26,404 nt of DNA. It comes from Candidatus Aenigmatarchaeota archaeon (GTDB lineage: Archaea; Aenigmatarchaeota; Aenigmatarchaeia; QMZP01). The notes under the pieces were generated by a model that saw nothing but the letters and a program-made list of their open reading frames with translations, was not told where the DNA came from and ran no database searches. The stretch lies in assembly GCA_016198605.1 (NCBI GenBank), contig JACQIG010000025.1:1-26404 (forward strand). Direction: 5' to 3'. Position 1 is the stretch's first letter; each line of letters starts with the position of its first letter. Shown piece after piece: positions 1-7,945 of this stretch. The position numbers and the translations under genes are program-made.

Positions 1-1030
1 GATCAGACACCCGCTCGCCATTTATCCTCTCTATCAGGATTTTTTCCGAGAAGTCCCCGTCCTCGCCAAAAGGGATCTCCCTCATGAGGTAATACCTCAG
101 AGCGTCCCTGGAATACTTCTCTGATATCTTTACCGGGTCCACTACGTTCCCGAGGGACTTGCTCATCTTCTCCCCGTCCACGGTGAAGTAGCCGTGGACA
201 AAGATACTCTTGGGCAATGGATATCCGGCAGACCAGAGGAGCGCAGGGAACACCATGCAATGAAAACGAATAATATCTTTTCCTATAAGGAGCATATCGG
301 CGGCCCATCTCTTGGGATCTGCTGAAATATAATTCAGGAGCGCCTCGGCCCACACCCAGAAACGGTGGGACTTGTCCAGCGGGAACTCAATGCCCCACTC
401 CTGCCCGGGCCTGGAGACGCTGACATCCCTGAGCCCTTCCTTTACAAAAGAGAGGACCTCGTTCCTTCTTGATTCGGGCTGTACGAAGCCGGGATTCTTC
501 TCAATATGTTCTATGAGTTTTTCCTGGTATTTTGAGAGCCTAAAGAAATAATTCTCTTCAATTAATTTTTTGGGCTCCGTCTTGTGGACAGGGCACCTCC
601 CCTTCACAAGGTCCTTTTCCGTGTAGAATGCCTCGCACCCTTCGCAATAAAGCCCTTCATATTTGCCCTTGTAGAGATCCCCGCTCTTATTGATTTTATT
701 AAAAAATTCTGCCACAAACTTCTTATGCCTTTCTTCAGTGGTCCTTATAAAATCATCATTTGATATCCCAAGCTTCCGCCAGGTCTCCTGCCACCTTGCG
801 GCCATCCTGTCGGTGTATTTCCCGATGTCCTTCTCCCCCGCCTTGCGCGCCGCCTGCACGGTCTTCACAGAGTTCTCGTCTGTCCCCGTCAGGAAAAAAA
901 CATCACTGCCTTTCAGCCGCTCCCATCTTGCCAGTATGTCCGCGGCAATTGTCGTGTAGGCGTGCCCAATGTGCGGCACGTCATTTATGTAGTATATCGG
1001 CGTCGTGACAAAGAATTCCCCTTTCACCAT
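1..1030 (-). CDS. metG: Methionyl-tRNA synthetase, partial (C-terminus beyond window)
   Basis: Charges tRNA-Met with methionine in the cytoplasm (class I synthetase). The reading frame is open from the ATG at 1030 to base 1, giving 343 codons of the N-terminal catalytic part. HIGH is at residues 20-23 and KMSKS at 288-292. Between them lies a zinc-knuckle insert with CEGC followed by CPVH (plus-strand bases about 590-660), and the WVWAEALLNY stretch that precedes the stem-contact region. After KMSKS comes RYYLMREIPFGEDGDF, typical of MetRS. The stop codon and the C-terminal anticodon-binding domain lie outside the window. The start is supported by HIGH at its usual distance from the N-terminus and by a TATA-like box 26 bases upstream, inside the end of the neighbouring glycosyltransferase gene. 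That arrangement suggests its own leaderless promoter. Confidence 0.97.
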   Translation of the reverse strand, partial: MVKGEFFVTTPIYYINDVPHIGHAYTTIAADILARWERLKGSDVFFLTGTDENSVKTVQAARKAGEKDIGKYTDRMAARWQETWRKLGISNDDFIRTTEERHKKFVAEFFNKINKSGDLYKGKYEGLYCEGCEAFYTEKDLVKGRCPVHKTEPKKLIEENYFFRLSKYQEKLIEHIEKNPGFVQPESRRNEVLSFVKEGLRDVSVSRPGQEWGIEFPLDKSHRFWVWAEALLNYISADPKRWAADMLLIGKDIIRFHCMVFPALLWSAGYPLPKSIFVHGYFTVDGEKMSKSLGNVVDPVKISEKYSRDALRYYLMREIPFGEDGDFSEKILIERINGERVSD

Positions 1031-1036
1031 AATATC

Positions 1037-2431
1037 TTACTTTGCGCCTGTTTTATATATCCACACAGCCGTTTTGCCATACTCTTCAAAAGTCTTCACA
1101 AGGGAGGACTCGCCAAATATTTTGGACGGTTCCCCGCCACCACCAAAGACATAATCAGGGAATGTTGGCTCTGAGGTATCAATAGCAATATACCGGATAT
1201 TATTTTCTGCGGCCTCTTTATGCAATGCTTCAGCATCAACTGGCAGGGGGAAAACCGTTCTGCCTGATGTGTAGTATAGCACGGGATAATTCTGGGACAT
1301 TATTGCCTCCCCGGGGGGCGCGTTGCCCTTCAGCCATAACCCCGCCTCCTTCAGTGCAGAGCCCGCCTCTGCGTTATTGTTAACATTGGCAAGGCCTGCA
1401 AAAAGACCTGCTGCAAGCAGGAGGGAAACCAGCACCAGTGCGGCCCTCTTGCATTTAACTGAATTCACCATGCAGGCCACGCCAATGGAAACCACCATCA
1501 GGTAAACGGGGAAATAGTTCAGGAGATACCTCACCTCCTTCCTCGGCAGGAGGATGAAGAAAAGCAGTGAGATCAAAAACATCAGCAAGAGGTAAGCATC
1601 CCCCCTCTTTTTCCTCTTTAGGGCATAAGCTATCCCGGGAACCGCGAAAAGCCCCGCTACCCCAAAGGCCTCAAGCCAGTTGGCGAAATAGAAATCCCAC
1701 CCGCCGGGGTAGTACTGCCCGCCCACTGTCCCGGCCTGGTAGGCCAGCGCGCCAACAGGGGAGCCGTAATATTGCTGCGCTATCATTATCCATGGCACCA
1801 GCAGCGCAACGGCCAAGGCAAGCCCAATAGCAAATCCTTTCATACTGACCTTGCTTTTTTTCAATGCAAGAGGCGAAACGAGATAAACAACCCACAGGAT
1901 GAGCCCCGGATACCTCGCAAGGAAAGCGAGGGACATTATGATGCCTGAAAGGACATAGTATTGCGCCTTGCCTCCTGTGATTGCAGAATAATGCACATAG
2001 ATGAAGCAAAGCGCGAGGAAGATGAACAGCGTTTCTGCAAGGGCGCGGGCCTCAAAGAATAGGAAAAGGGAGGATGTAGCCATGAGAGCCGCTGTTATAA
2101 TGCCAGCCTCCTTGGAAAGCACCTTCCTGGCGACAAAATACGACATGATTACTGACAAGAGGCCGAACAATACGGGAATCGCCTTGGCTATCCCCTCTGA
2201 CACGCCTGTGAAAGCCCACGCGCCCGCAATCAAATGGGGGAAGAGCGGCGCCCTGAAGGATTCCGTCCCCGGTTCGTTAATCCAATACCCATTGCCCTGG
2301 TAAATGTTCCTGGCCAGCCCAAGGTAGACAGCCTCGTCCCACCAGTAGCCCTGGTTGATGTTGTAGAGGTAGACGCCTTCTGCTGTCACCACCAATATGA
2401 TTATAATGAGGGCAAATGTTGGATTCTTCAT
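1037..2431 (-). CDS. GT39/PMT-like membrane glycosyltransferase (GT-C fold)
   Basis: A polytopic membrane protein of about 464 residues. Its first external loop carries WWDEAVY, the acidic motif expected in GT-C enzymes of the PMT/ArnT type (dolichyl-phosphate-mannose-protein mannosyltransferase-like), which move sugars from a polyprenyl-phosphate carrier outside the membrane. Many hydrophobic spans follow, then a soluble C-terminal part from about residue 360. Acceptor and sugar cannot be told from sequence. An in-frame GTG at 2446 would add five residues. I prefer the ATG at 2431 because the hydrophobic N-terminus starts directly there, and no SD motif decides between them. It follows the GT2 gene by 18 bases and is probably cotranscribed, suggesting a shared role in surface glycan or glycolipid assembly. 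Confidence 0.85.
   Translation of the reverse strand: MKNPTFALIIIILVVTAEGVYLYNINQGYWWDEAVYLGLARNIYQGNGYWINEPGTESFRAPLFPHLIAGAWAFTGVSEGIAKAIPVLFGLLSVIMSYFVARKVLSKEAGIITAALMATSSLFLFFEARALAETLFIFLALCFIYVHYSAITGGKAQYYVLSGIIMSLAFLARYPGLILWVVYLVSPLALKKSKVSMKGFAIGLALAVALLVPWIMIAQQYYGSPVGALAYQAGTVGGQYYPGGWDFYFANWLEAFGVAGLFAVPGIAYALKRKKRGDAYLLLMFLISLLFFILLPRKEVRYLLNYFPVYLMVVSIGVACMVNSVKCKRAALVLVSLLLAAGLFAGLANVNNNAEAGSALKEAGLWLKGNAPPGEAIMSQNYPVLYYTSGRTVFPLPVDAEALHKEAAENNIRYIAIDTSEPTFPDYVFGGGGEPSKIFGESSLVKTFEEYGKTAVWIYKTGAK
1053..1060 (-). promoter_or_regulatory. TATA-like box for metG
   Basis: On the minus strand ATATAAAA is centred about 26 bases before the metG ATG, the archaeal TATA spacing for a leaderless transcript. 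It lies within the last codons of the upstream glycosyltransferase gene. Inferred from spacing only. Confidence 0.5.
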
Positions 2432-2449
2432 TATAATAAATAGCACATA

Positions 2450-3712
2450 TCATTTCAAAAACACGCCCTGCCCCCTGTGCCTGGCATAGGTAACCATGCT
2501 CCCCAGGAACATGGCCGTCAGGTCGAGCGTGTAGGGGAAGAAGAACACTATCGCCAAGGCTGCCTTCCAATCAAGCCTCTCGTTGTAGTGCCTTATTGAC
2601 AGGAGCATCAGCGCCACAGTGAGCAGGCCTGCGGTCACGCCGAATATGGTTACGGCCGATATGCCCCACTGCGGTATCATCCAGACCATCCACAGCGGGC
2701 CCGCAATGCTGACCCACCTGAGAAGGTAGAAGAACAAGTCAAATGCCGAGCCCGTGTTGTAAGGCAGCCAGTAGAAGACCTGGTAGGTGAACATGGGGAA
2801 GGCGAATATTGCGTAGACATACCAGAAAAGCTGTATTGCCAGCAGGTAGCTCATGGCGAAGGATGCCCTGCCTGTGAAGAGTATGTCCCTGTGCTTCACC
2901 AGGCTCTGGAAGACCCCGCGGCCCCACCTTATCCTCTGCTTGGTAAGCGCCTGCATGGTGTCAGGGACAATGGTATACCCCCTTGCCCTGTCTGCGGTTA
3001 TCACGCCGTAGCCCATCTTCCTTATGTGGAGGGCGATGTCAAAATCCTCCGAGGCCGTAGTCTTCTTGAACCCGCCCAGCTGCCTCAGCAGGGATGTCCT
3101 ATAGGCCGAAAGGGCGCCGCATATGCCCAGCGAGCTCCTGAAAAGGCTTGAGGAGACCTCGCGGATGAAGAAATTGTAGACATATTCAACCCGCTGGAAG
3201 CTGGAAAGCAGGCCTGAGCCGTTCTGCACCTTGGCTATGCCGCTGACCGAGCCTATCCTTTTGTCTGAGAAGGGCTTTACAAGCTCCCTTATGGCCTGCC
3301 TTTCCACCATGGTATCTGCGTCTATGGTGACCACTATGCCGTTTTTAGCGGAAAACACGCCCTTATTTAGTGCCTCCACCTTGCCCAGATGGTTCTGGCT
3401 AATTACTTTCACTCCCTTCGTTCTTGCAATCCTGACTGTATCATCTGTTGAGCCATCATCAACTAAAATAACCTCCAGCAGCTTCTTCGGGTAATCAGAA
3501 CCCAGGACGGCGTCTATGCATTCCCCTATAGTCCCTTCCTCGTTATATGCCGGTATGACCACCGTGGCGCCCGCGGGCCTGCCATGGTACTGGCGCCTCC
3601 CGCCCCTGAAATAGGACATGGCCATGAGGAACCACACCAGCAGCACGCCTGTGATAAAGGCCAGCAGCACCGTTGACACAGCGAAAACAAGCTCGCTCAT
3701 AATGAACCCCAT
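2450..3712 (-). CDS. Family 2 glycosyltransferase, processive type, membrane-bound
   Basis: 420 residues with an N-terminal membrane span (about 8-30), a cytoplasmic GT-A domain (about 48-265) and several C-terminal spans. The catalytic signature of processive GT2 enzymes is complete: VVIPAYNE at 51-58, the DDGS nucleotide-sugar site at 85-88, DAD metal-binding motif at 131-133, ED catalytic base region at 222-223, and QRIRW (QxxRW) at 259-263. This resembles poly-GlcNAc, hyaluronan or cellulose synthases, which polymerise a sugar and extrude it through their own membrane channel. The substrate is not predictable. The start at 3712 fits the TATA-like run centred near 3740, about 28 bases upstream. 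It is divergent from a second GT2 at 3775. Confidence 0.88.
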   Translation of the reverse strand: MGFIMSELVFAVSTVLLAFITGVLLVWFLMAMSYFRGGRRQYHGRPAGATVVIPAYNEEGTIGECIDAVLGSDYPKKLLEVILVDDGSTDDTVRIARTKGVKVISQNHLGKVEALNKGVFSAKNGIVVTIDADTMVERQAIRELVKPFSDKRIGSVSGIAKVQNGSGLLSSFQRVEYVYNFFIREVSSSLFRSSLGICGALSAYRTSLLRQLGGFKKTTASEDFDIALHIRKMGYGVITADRARGYTIVPDTMQALTKQRIRWGRGVFQSLVKHRDILFTGRASFAMSYLLAIQLFWYVYAIFAFPMFTYQVFYWLPYNTGSAFDLFFYLLRWVSIAGPLWMVWMIPQWGISAVTIFGVTAGLLTVALMLLSIRHYNERLDWKAALAIVFFFPYTLDLTAMFLGSMVTYARHRGQGVFLK

Positions 3713-3735
3713 GGCGGAAAATTGATATAGCCAAT

Positions 3736-3744
3736 TTATATATA
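3736..3744. promoter_or_regulatory. TATA-like run between divergent glycosyltransferases
   Basis: TTATATATA is nearly palindromic and lies about 28 bases before the minus-strand start at 3712, fitting a leaderless transcript. For the plus-strand gene at 3775 the same box would give a start site near 3767 and a leader of about 8 bases. One box may serve both genes. Inferred from position. Confidence 0.5.
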
Positions 3745-3774
3745 GAATCCTATTCTAAATAAAAAGGGCTCTAT

Positions 3775-5031
3775 ATGGACTTCACGCTGCAGGCATTCCA
3801 CGACGCGTTCATCCTGGTGTACAACGTGCTTATAGTGCCAGTGGCGCTGTTCTCCACAGCATTCTTCCTCATAGCAATATACAACATCAGGCAGAAGAGG
3901 GCAGCCAGGCCACGGCAGGATGAGCCCAAGGAATGGCCCTCTGTCACGGTGCAGATACCTACCAAAAACGAGACGGTGGCTCTCAGGTGCGCCAAGAAAT
4001 GCCTGGAGTTTGATTACCCGCAGGACAGGTTCAACATAATAATAGGCGATGACAGCAACAGGAAGAGCGTATCCAGCAGGATAGACAGTTTTGCGAAGGA
4101 GCATCCCGGGAAAGTCATTGTAACCAGGAGAGGCTCCAACACAGGCTACAAGGCAGGCAACCTCAACCACATGCTCAAGCACTCCGCAGGGGAGATAATA
4201 GTGATATTTGATTCGGACTTCACCCCTGAGAGCGACTTCCTGAAGAGGATAGTGAAGCCGATGGCTGCCGACAGGAAAGTGGCTTACGTGCAGGCACGCT
4301 GGGGCTACTCCAACATGGCAGAGAACAGGGTTTCCAAGTTCGCCTCAGGCATACTTATGGTATACCACAAGCTCCTGGCCCCGATAAACGAGAAGCTGGG
4401 CGTCTCGCTGCTGTTCGGTTCCGGAGAGGCGGTGAGGAAGGACGCGCTGCTGAAGCTCGGCGGCTGGAAGGAGTGGAGCATGACAGAGGACGTTGAATTC
4501 TCGCTGAAGGCGCTGAAGGCCGGCTACAGGGCCGTCTACCTGCAGGACCTCAACGTCAACGGCGAAGTCCCGTTCACCGTGAGGGGCCTTGCCAAGCAGC
4601 AGAAGAGGTGGTCCTATGGCAACACCAGAGCATTTTTGCAGAATGCCAGGTGGATACTCTTCGGTTCTTTGCCTTTGAAGAAGAAGCTTGCACTCTCATT
4701 CACCCTTGTGGGCTACATATCAGCCCCGATACTGATACTGTTCACCCTGCTCGGCTTTGCGGTCTGGTTCAGCGGGACGCCTGGGGTGATAGACTTCTAC
4801 CGGTTCTTCGCCGAGACAGGCAAGACAATACTTGTAAGCTCAGGGTTCCTGTTCGCGATGCTGGTGGCGCTCTACAGGGAGAACAGGCTCAGGCTGTCCC
4901 ATTCAGTGGTAGGCGCCTCTCTCACCATAGGCTTCGTCGTTTCCATGAGCGTCTTCCACGGCCTGCTCAAGGCCTTCTCGGGCAGGAGGATGCAGTGGTA
5001 CATGATAGAGAAAAAGGGCAACCAGGCATAA
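3775..5031 (+). CDS. Family 2 glycosyltransferase, cellulose/mannan synthase-like
   Basis: 418 residues: an N-terminal span (about 12-36), a GT-A domain and at least two C-terminal spans (about 295-330 and 345-395). Catalytic motifs are IPTKNE at 61-66, GDDS at 91-94, DSD at 146-148, TED at 237-239 and QQKRW (QxxRW) at 275-279, which mark a processive-type inverting GT2 of the cellulose/mannan synthase-like group. It shares architecture with the divergent gene at 2450-3712 but is clearly different in sequence, so the pair are distant paralogues or were acquired separately. The glycan product is unknown. Its stop codon is the first base-triplet of a hairpin-rich element (5029-5199). Confidence 0.87.
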   Translation: MDFTLQAFHDAFILVYNVLIVPVALFSTAFFLIAIYNIRQKRAARPRQDEPKEWPSVTVQIPTKNETVALRCAKKCLEFDYPQDRFNIIIGDDSNRKSVSSRIDSFAKEHPGKVIVTRRGSNTGYKAGNLNHMLKHSAGEIIVIFDSDFTPESDFLKRIVKPMAADRKVAYVQARWGYSNMAENRVSKFASGILMVYHKLLAPINEKLGVSLLFGSGEAVRKDALLKLGGWKEWSMTEDVEFSLKALKAGYRAVYLQDLNVNGEVPFTVRGLAKQQKRWSYGNTRAFLQNARWILFGSLPLKKKLALSFTLVGYISAPILILFTLLGFAVWFSGTPGVIDFYRFFAETGKTILVSSGFLFAMLVALYRENRLRLSHSVVGASLTIGFVVSMSVFHGLLKAFSGRRMQWYMIEKKGNQA

Positions 5032-5103
5032 CCCTTTTCCAAAATCTCATCTCCCTATACGGAGATGAGAGATGTCTCGTGTCTCACGAGACACGAAGGG
5101 TTA
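5029..5103 (+). other. Nested hairpins starting at the GT2 stop codon
   Basis: TAACCCTT at 5029-5036 includes the stop codon TAA and pairs with AAGGGTTA at 5096-5103. Inside are two hairpins: a 10-bp stem (5045-5054 with 5061-5070, six-base loop) and an 8-bp stem around CACG (5077-5096). The segment abuts the repeated element at 5104-5165. It could act as a transcription end or RNA-processing signal, or be part of a mobile repeat. Pairing was seen by eye; no folding energy was computed. Confidence 0.6.
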
Positions 5104-5165
5104 AGCGAAAAGGGAGGCTGCCTCACGAGGCAGTTCCGGCTTGAATCAATTGCAGCAAGCCGGCA
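5104..5165 (+). repeat. Dispersed two-hairpin repeat, copy 1
   Basis: Bases 5108-5165 match 16092-16149 perfectly over 58 bp, with AGCG and an A-run of differing length just before. It contains a 6-bp stem with CACG loop (5118-5133, CTGCCT/AGGCAG) and an 8-bp stem CCGGCTTG/CAAGCCGG (5136-5143 with 5156-5163, 12-base loop). A further shared nine-base block, ACGCCTTCC, lies at 5191-5199. The copy sits between convergent gene ends. It has no coding capacity of note, so a small non-autonomous repeat or structured RNA element is the likely nature. Confidence 0.85.
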
Positions 5166-5198
5166 GGTACTGTAGCTTCGCTCGTTCGTTACGCCTTC

Positions 5199-5984
5199 CT
5201 ACCCCACAGAAAGCAAAGCGAACATTACCCCGATGCCTATTATGAAGAACAATAGCTGCGCCAGCGATTTCCCCAGGTGCGCTTCCTTGTGCAATTCAGG
5301 CAGCAGGTTCGCGCTGGCTATGTAGATGAAGCTGCCTGCGGCAAAGGTGACAAGGAAAATGGAAAGGCCTTCTATGCTTGAGCCAAGCAATATGGCTATA
5401 AGGCCGCCCGCCACGGCAGTGAGCGCCGACAGGAAGTTGAAGAAGATGGCCCTCCCCTTGGTGAAGCCGCCATGAAGGAGCACGCCGAAATCGCCAATCT
5501 CCTGCGGTATCTCGTGGAATATGACTGCCAGGGTTGTTGCAATACCCAGAGGGATGCTCACCAGGTAGCTGCCCCCTATTATCAGCCCGTCAATGAAGTT
5601 GTGTATGCCGTCGCCGAAGAGGTTCATGGATGCTACGGTCTTCTTCTGCTCCTTTCCGCGGGCCTTGAGACCCTTCAGGGCCCCCATGTGGAAGCCTGGA
5701 TGATGGCAGTGCTTCCAGTGTATCACCTTCTCCACCGCGAATGACACGACAATGCCAAGCAGAATATAGGCTGAAACCCTCACGGTGAACCCAACACCCT
5801 CGACAGCCTCTGGAATGAGATGTATGAATGCATCACCCAGCAGCGCGCCAGCGGAGAAGCTCACGAAGTATAGGAGGAACTTCCTGAGGGTCCTGTCCCT
5901 GATGGAAAGCGTGACCACCCCTATGAGGGATATAAGGCTCACCAACACCACGCTGCCAAGCGTGTACAGCAGTTCCGTTGCCAT
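5199..5984 (-). CDS. ZIP-family metal transporter
   Basis: 261 residues with about eight membrane spans. It moves divalent metals (zinc, iron or similar) into the cytoplasm. The transport-site motifs are clear: HNFIDG at 128-133 in span IV and HEIPQEIGD at 157-165 in span V, plus DAFIHL around 51-56. A histidine-rich loop (HWKHCHHPGFH, 89-99) between spans III and IV fits the variable metal-sensing loop of ZIP proteins. The start at 5984 is supported by a palindromic TATA-like box 27.5 bases upstream, which is equally far from the divergent gene at 6039. The metal specificity cannot be read from the sequence. Confidence 0.93.
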   Translation of the reverse strand: MATELLYTLGSVVLVSLISLIGVVTLSIRDRTLRKFLLYFVSFSAGALLGDAFIHLIPEAVEGVGFTVRVSAYILLGIVVSFAVEKVIHWKHCHHPGFHMGALKGLKARGKEQKKTVASMNLFGDGIHNFIDGLIIGGSYLVSIPLGIATTLAVIFHEIPQEIGDFGVLLHGGFTKGRAIFFNFLSALTAVAGGLIAILLGSSIEGLSIFLVTFAAGSFIYIASANLLPELHKEAHLGKSLAQLLFFIIGIGVMFALLSVG

Positions 5985-6007
5985 TGAATGGATTTGGCTT
6001 CCCCGTT

Positions 6008-6015
6008 ATTTAAAT
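6008..6015. promoter_or_regulatory. Palindromic TATA-like box shared by divergent genes
   Basis: ATTTAAAT is a perfect palindrome centred at 6011.5. The minus-strand ATG (5984) and the plus-strand ATG (6039) are each exactly 27.5 bases away, the spacing expected for leaderless archaeal transcripts. A single box could direct both the ZIP transporter and the surface-protein operon. Orientation would then depend on flanking BRE elements. Confidence 0.6.
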
Positions 6016-6038
6016 GATTCCAGGTGCAATTACATATT

Positions 6039-7667
6039 ATGGTTGAGACCATAACAAACCAGATGGTGGGGATAGCCCTGGTCATCTTCATGTTTCTCAT
6101 ACTGCTTCTTGGCTACACAAGGTTTCCCGATGTGCTCAACTTCTTTGGCCTGTTTGGAGACCAGAGCGAATCCTACAACCTCCAGGTGTCCAGGCAATCC
6201 ACGGGAGCCCTCACCTGCGCAGTCAGCGCAGTAGCTGCAGGCCAGGGCAGTTGCCTGAATGATTTCAAGACTGCCGGGCCCGGGCTTGGGGAGGCAGAAC
6301 TGACCAGTTCAAAGGCTAGTGTTTCGTGCACCAATGCAGGCGGCGAGAACGTAAAGTGCACCGTGAAGAACTTCTGGCTCCCGCAGAAGGTCACAGATGC
6401 ATCCACATGGATTTCTGATTACGGGGATCCAGCATACGTTGCCTACTGGCAGAGCTTCCCGCCTGAGGAGGACACGTGGACTTACAAAGAGGACCTCAAG
6501 ATACACGTTATAGCGGCCTCAGTGGCATTCATACCGTTGGGGAAGACCGCCAGCGTGGCAAGCAAGATAGAGCAGATTGGTTTCATTGCGCCGGAAAAAT
6601 TCGGCCTCCAGACTGCAATCAAGAACCTAATAAAGAACACTGTAGGGGGCAAGTTCAAGACAAGGGTCATAAGGCTGGCCTCTGGGGCAACAATAGAAGG
6701 CGCTGCCAGGGCTGCGGCATATGCTGACAGCGTAATAGGCAAGTTCGAGCCTAGGGCAAACAAGATCATCCTCAAGAGCCCCTATGAAAGCGCAGAGACA
6801 TACAACCTGCCCCCGCAGTTGCAGGGAAGTCCCATAGTCCTGGAGAGAGAGACCGGTTTGATAGGCACGGAAAAGACCATAGCGCATTTTGCTTCGCCCT
6901 GCAAGATAGAATCGATGGACGTCGAGCCGGTGAATGTGCTCTGCCCGACTTACACCTATAATTCGCTTTCATCCACCCCGGCCTGCTCGCCGCTGGATGC
7001 AGGTAGGAACTTCATAACCATAGATTTTAGCAAGGAATCACAGTCGCAGCTGCCTGCCTGTGACATAGACAGCTACATGGGTTTCATAGGGATGGGCAGC
7101 TTTGATTTCAATGGTGTGAAATCCATGCCTATGGACAAGGTGGTTGAAATATTCAGGAACAACGGCTACACAGTATCCGATAACTTTTTTAATGTGGGGA
7201 AGTACCTGAGGCCCGCTGATGAGGGGGCAAAAGACAGCAGCGAGACAGACGGGATGCCAGACCACCTCTATTTTGACTCTGGCATAACAGGAGGACTGAG
7301 CGCCACATCTTTCGGCGCGAACCTTGCAGGTGTCCTGATGGACACGGACTATGACGGCCGCATAGATTCATATTCAGTAAACATGTGCAGCACGCCAGGC
7401 ATTGGAATCACAAATGTAAAGAAGCTCGATGCAGGGCTAGAAACAGGTGAGCACAACTACTGCTTTGATGAGAGGGGCTTCCTGAAGAAGTCGCTGACAC
7501 AGGCTGATGACCTGATATCATTTGGCAGTGGGCTCGTGACCGCGGGGGCTATAGCGGGGGTTGTAACAGGCGGCACGGCATGGGCTCTTACAGCCACGGC
7601 TGGAGTATTAAGCATTGGGGCTTCATATGTCGGCTGCAGCGGCTGCTGGCCAGGGAGCCCGGCATGA
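6039..7667 (+). CDS. Large exported/membrane protein of unknown family, first gene of surface-protein block
   Basis: 542 residues, not recognised. An N-terminal membrane span (about 9-26) is followed by a long, probably extracytoplasmic part with scattered cysteines (60, 72, 97, 107, 288, 302, 316, 341, 450, 475). A DTDYDGRID segment at 435-443 resembles a calcium-binding DxDxDG loop. The C-terminus is hydrophobic and glycine/alanine-rich (about 497-531) and ends near CSGC (533-536). I chose the ATG at 6039 over the in-frame GTG at 6024 because a TATA-like box lies 27.5 bases upstream and the extra residues add nothing. Its stop overlaps the next start (ATGA), implying coupled translation. 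The later genes of the block encode small pilin-like proteins, so a structural or assembly role at the cell surface is plausible but unproven. Confidence 0.8.
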   Translation: MVETITNQMVGIALVIFMFLILLLGYTRFPDVLNFFGLFGDQSESYNLQVSRQSTGALTCAVSAVAAGQGSCLNDFKTAGPGLGEAELTSSKASVSCTNAGGENVKCTVKNFWLPQKVTDASTWISDYGDPAYVAYWQSFPPEEDTWTYKEDLKIHVIAASVAFIPLGKTASVASKIEQIGFIAPEKFGLQTAIKNLIKNTVGGKFKTRVIRLASGATIEGAARAAAYADSVIGKFEPRANKIILKSPYESAETYNLPPQLQGSPIVLERETGLIGTEKTIAHFASPCKIESMDVEPVNVLCPTYTYNSLSSTPACSPLDAGRNFITIDFSKESQSQLPACDIDSYMGFIGMGSFDFNGVKSMPMDKVVEIFRNNGYTVSDNFFNVGKYLRPADEGAKDSSETDGMPDHLYFDSGITGGLSATSFGANLAGVLMDTDYDGRIDSYSVNMCSTPGIGITNVKKLDAGLETGEHNYCFDERGFLKKSLTQADDLISFGSGLVTAGAIAGVVTGGTAWALTATAGVLSIGASYVGCSGCWPGSPA

Positions 7668-7765
7668 AAGCCTTCAGCGACCTGCTGGTCTACATAATAT
7701 TCGCGGTAGGTGTCGCAGCAATGCTGCTGATATATTTCATAACAAAATTCGGGAGGTTCTTGTAA
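7664..7765 (+). CDS. 33-residue single-span membrane microprotein
   Basis: Not recognised. It is almost entirely one membrane span (about residues 7-27: DLLVYIIFAVGVAAMLLIYF) with a short basic tail ending in KFGRFL. The ATG overlaps the stop of the preceding 542-residue protein as ATGA, and the next gene begins one base after this stop, so it sits in the middle of a tightly packed translated series. That context, rather than length, is the reason for calling it real. A small subunit that stabilises a larger membrane partner is possible. Confidence 0.65.
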   Translation: MKAFSDLLVYIIFAVGVAAMLLIYFITKFGRFL

Positions 7766-7766
7766 T

Positions 7767-7919
7767 ATGGCGGCGGGGAGCCAGAGAAAAGGGCAGACGG
7801 AATACTTCACGCTCTTCATAATACTCGCAGTGCTCGCCATAATAGGCATAATGATAGTTTTCGTGCTGCTGCCAAGGATACTTGGCCTCGGGGACAGCGG
7901 CTTTTTCGGCATATTCTAA
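7767..7919 (+). CDS. 50-residue pilin-like membrane protein
   Basis: Not recognised at family level. A basic N-terminus, SQRKGQTEY (residues 5-13), is followed by a hydrophobic stretch (about 14-35) and a short tail ending in GFFGIF. The KGQ before the hydrophobic core resembles the class III signal peptide of archaeal type IV pilin-like proteins, where prepilin peptidase cuts after the glycine. The usual glutamate at mature position 5 is absent, though there is one at position 3. It starts one base after the preceding stop. It is too short to form a pilin head, so it could be a minor subunit or a membrane adaptor. Confidence 0.7.
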   Translation: MAAGSQRKGQTEYFTLFIILAVLAIIGIMIVFVLLPRILGLGDSGFFGIF

Positions 7920-7945
7920 TGCATGGCGCAGATGCGGATTCCCCG

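Noticed and set aside
4608..5144. 178-residue plus-strand frame overlapping the GT2 gene and the repeat
   Set aside because: A shadow of the GT2 gene in another frame. Its last part crosses the hairpin repeat and no homology is visible.
6024..6038. Upstream GTG start for the 542-residue protein
   Set aside because: The ATG at 6039 fits the TATA spacing exactly, and the GTG would place the start only 12.5 bases from the box.
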